Shown here piece after piece: positions 4,784-6,033 of a stretch of DNA of 6,033 bases. Within the stretch, counting starts at the first letter, position 1; every line of letters starts with the position of its first letter. The stretch spans positions 1,220 through 7,252 of the forward strand of contig MEUZ01000006.1 in the NCBI GenBank assembly GCA_001772615.1. Direction: 5' to 3'. Under the pieces are notes generated by a model. That model ran no database searches and had not been told where the DNA came from. It saw nothing but the letters and a program-made list of their open reading frames with translations. The position numbers and the translations under genes are program-made. Source of the stretch: a candidate division WWE3 bacterium RIFCSPHIGHO2_01_FULL_40_23 (lineage in GTDB: Bacteria; Patescibacteria; WWE3; UBA101185; 2-01-FULL-41-18).

Positions 4784-5776
4784 TTAAACTGTAATATTGC
4801 CCTCTTTTAATTTAGCCCTCGCTTCATCTGACCAGCCTTTGACAGGCCAGAATTTATCAACCAGCCAACTTATTGGATAAATCTGCTTATCCCACTTATT
4901 ATTGAAAAACAAATCTCTTACTTTTTTCTTACATCTTGCGACCTCATTGCCTGATTGCGGATATGGAAAACCAAAATCCCCTCCTTGAGTTCTGAACATA
5001 TGGGCATACCAGGTCTTGTGATTGACCAATACCCTTCCGCCTGAGAGCCATGTTTTAACCGCCACTTCAATCCCTTGATTGCCCCAGCTTCCAAGAGTTT
5101 CATCACAGATATTCAGCTCTAAATACTTCTCTCGGGTACACATAAAACACGAGCCCTGCAAACTCATCGTTTCAGTAAAACCTGTTTTCTCTAACATCTC
5201 TCTGGATTCTGGTCGTTTTGTGTATTCGTTAAAATATTGAAAATGCGGTTCGGCATCAAAACAATATGAATTACTTTGAGGTCTTTCTTTGCCCACCCAC
5301 ATCATTTTTCGCTTTATATGTTTTGTGTCTCCACAATTCTCGCACTTAAGAGGTGTCGGTCCTTGATACTTTTTCCATCCGCATTTATAGCATTTCCAGT
5401 CAAAGGCCCAAAGATTTCGCATGGTCGGTACCATCGTTACATTGTCCCCCGTTTCCTTGAAGGCCTCTATCATCTTACGGTCAAATCCTTTATCAAAACT
5501 GCAGTGGGCGTCAACCTTCATTATATATTTGGCCTTGGAAAGTTTGCAGGCGAGATTTGTGGCTGCCCTTTGACCGATACTTTCAGGGACATAAATCAGA
5601 TGGACCTTATCGTTATCAGTAATTGGCGGATCTGCCCATTTTCCATCAAGAGTCACTATAATTTCGGTATCCGCTTCAATGTTAGCCAAAATATCCTCAA
5701 TAGTACGAGCAAGGAACATCTCATTATTTGCCGGAATTAAAATACTTAATTCTTTCATGTTTTTAATGGATATCAT
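4784..5776 (-). CDS. GT2-like glycosyltransferase with an inserted four-cysteine zinc ribbon
   Basis: A 330-residue GT-A glycosyltransferase of family 2 style. The N-terminal nucleotide-binding half has LSILIPANNE (10-19), DIL, IVTLDG (40-45) and GQRAATNLA (68-76). The metal-binding motif is D89-A-H91 (DxH, as in polypeptide GalNAc-transferases rather than DxD). The acceptor half has LQGSCFMCTRE (206-216) and W231-GNQGIE-VAVKTW (to 243), resembling the WGGE region of that group. Between them is C129-x2-C132-x12-C145-x2-C148, a probable zinc knuckle. The C-terminus has FWPVKGWSDE (309-318), repeated in the gene scar at 505-646. No membrane helix is evident, so it is cytoplasmic or peripheral. 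ATG 5776 overlaps the upstream stop as ATGA. M7 (5758) starts closer to the conserved domain and is an alternative start; neither has a Shine-Dalgarno. Confidence 0.88.
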   Translation of the reverse strand: MISIKNMKELSILIPANNEMFLARTIEDILANIEADTEIIVTLDGKWADPPITDNDKVHLIYVPESIGQRAATNLACKLSKAKYIMKVDAHCSFDKGFDRKMIEAFKETGDNVTMVPTMRNLWAFDWKCYKCGWKKYQGPTPLKCENCGDTKHIKRKMMWVGKERPQSNSYCFDAEPHFQYFNEYTKRPESREMLEKTGFTETMSLQGSCFMCTREKYLELNICDETLGSWGNQGIEVAVKTWLSGGRVLVNHKTWYAHMFRTQGGDFGFPYPQSGNEVARCKKKVRDLFFNNKWDKQIYPISWLVDKFWPVKGWSDEARAKLKEGNITV

Positions 5777-6033
5777 ATTTCATCTAAAAATTCATTGAAT
5801 CTGCCCTCCGTTTTTCCCCAGCCCGGAACTCCGTCTACTAATTCTTCATTTGTACGAACAAAATTTGAAAAATTATCCTTATGTCTAATATCTATATTTG
5901 GATATTCTGATCTAAATCCTCTCAAACCATGAAAACGTATTCCATGTATTTGGTGTGTCATAGGAGATACACCCAGCCCACTTTTATAGCCTCCCTTTTC
6001 TATTCTTTCCATCAATTTATCAAGATATTCCAT
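5773..6033 (-). CDS. 86-residue protein, probably the C-terminal part of a glycosyltransferase-associated gene (edge)
   Basis: The frame reads from ATG exactly at the window edge (6033-6031) to TGA 5775-5773, so it is unclear whether this Met is the true start or an internal one. I think the C-terminal part of a longer gene is likelier, because the sequence is dense in conserved-looking residues from the beginning. It includes SPMTHQIHGIRFHGLRGFR (23-41), EYPNIDIRHKDNFS (43-56) and DGVPGWGKTEGRFNEFL (67-83). It has many His, Gly and aromatic residues and no Cys or membrane segment. From memory, similar tails occur at the ends of glycosyltransferase-like proteins in uncultured bacteria, but I cannot name a family. 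Its stop overlaps the glycosyltransferase start by 4 nt (ATGA), which suggests translational coupling and a shared job in glycan assembly. Confidence 0.65.
   Translation of the reverse strand: MEYLDKLMERIEKGGYKSGLGVSPMTHQIHGIRFHGLRGFRSEYPNIDIRHKDNFSNFVRTNEELVDGVPGWGKTEGRFNEFLDEI

Noticed and set aside
5276..5740. A 154-codon plus-strand frame
   Set aside because: It is entirely antisense to the glycosyltransferase, whose motifs are clear; its own translation shows no recognisable domain.

Overview
This is an AT-rich, tightly packed stretch in which every credible gene reads on the minus strand. It resembles a surface-glycan or sugar-nucleotide modification cluster from an uncultured bacterium. 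Compact AT-rich genes, short overlaps, almost no Shine-Dalgarno sequences, a free-standing four-helix-bundle gene and glycosyltransferases of this style would fit Patescibacteria (CPR). A large phage carrying sugar genes is also possible. This is an inference: there is no rRNA or other marker gene in the window.

In the direction of transcription, from high to low coordinates, the first five genes are: the 3' part or whole of an 86-residue protein (5773-6033); a GT2-like glycosyltransferase with an embedded four-cysteine zinc ribbon (4784-5776); an NAD-dependent sugar epimerase/dehydratase of the extended SDR family (3840-4772); a sugar C-methyltransferase-like protein that has lost the cysteines of its N-terminal zinc domain (2647-3840); and, after an inserted element, an RmlD-like SDR with Phe in place of the catalytic Tyr (1477-2166). 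The first four are chained by a 4-nt ATGA overlap, an 11-nt gap and a TAATG overlap, so they look like one translationally coupled operon. Together they would make and transfer a modified, probably deoxy/C-methylated, sugar.

The most interesting structure lies between the methyltransferase and the RmlD-like gene. A unit of about 480 bp (2170-2650) carries only a 121-aa four-helix-bundle protein (the 23S rRNA intervening-sequence protein family). It is bounded by terminal inverted repeats (TTAGGAAATAG / TTAGGAATTAG) and flanked on both sides by ATAATT. A third copy of the repeat lies inside. It reads as a minimal mobile element that has landed inside the operon and now supplies the methyltransferase stop codon.

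Downstream are a single-pass membrane protein with a beta-rich, Gly/Ser/Asn-rich outer part (664-1398) and a 142-bp gene scar (505-646). In the scar, the tail of a second glycosyltransferase is joined out of frame to the start of another gene. An AT-rich gap (332-504) follows. Last is the start of a strikingly GC-rich gene (1-331, about 60% GC by hand count), which resembles phage structural or secreted beta-rich proteins and runs off the window. The abrupt composition change at its start codon suggests horizontal transfer or an assembly junction.
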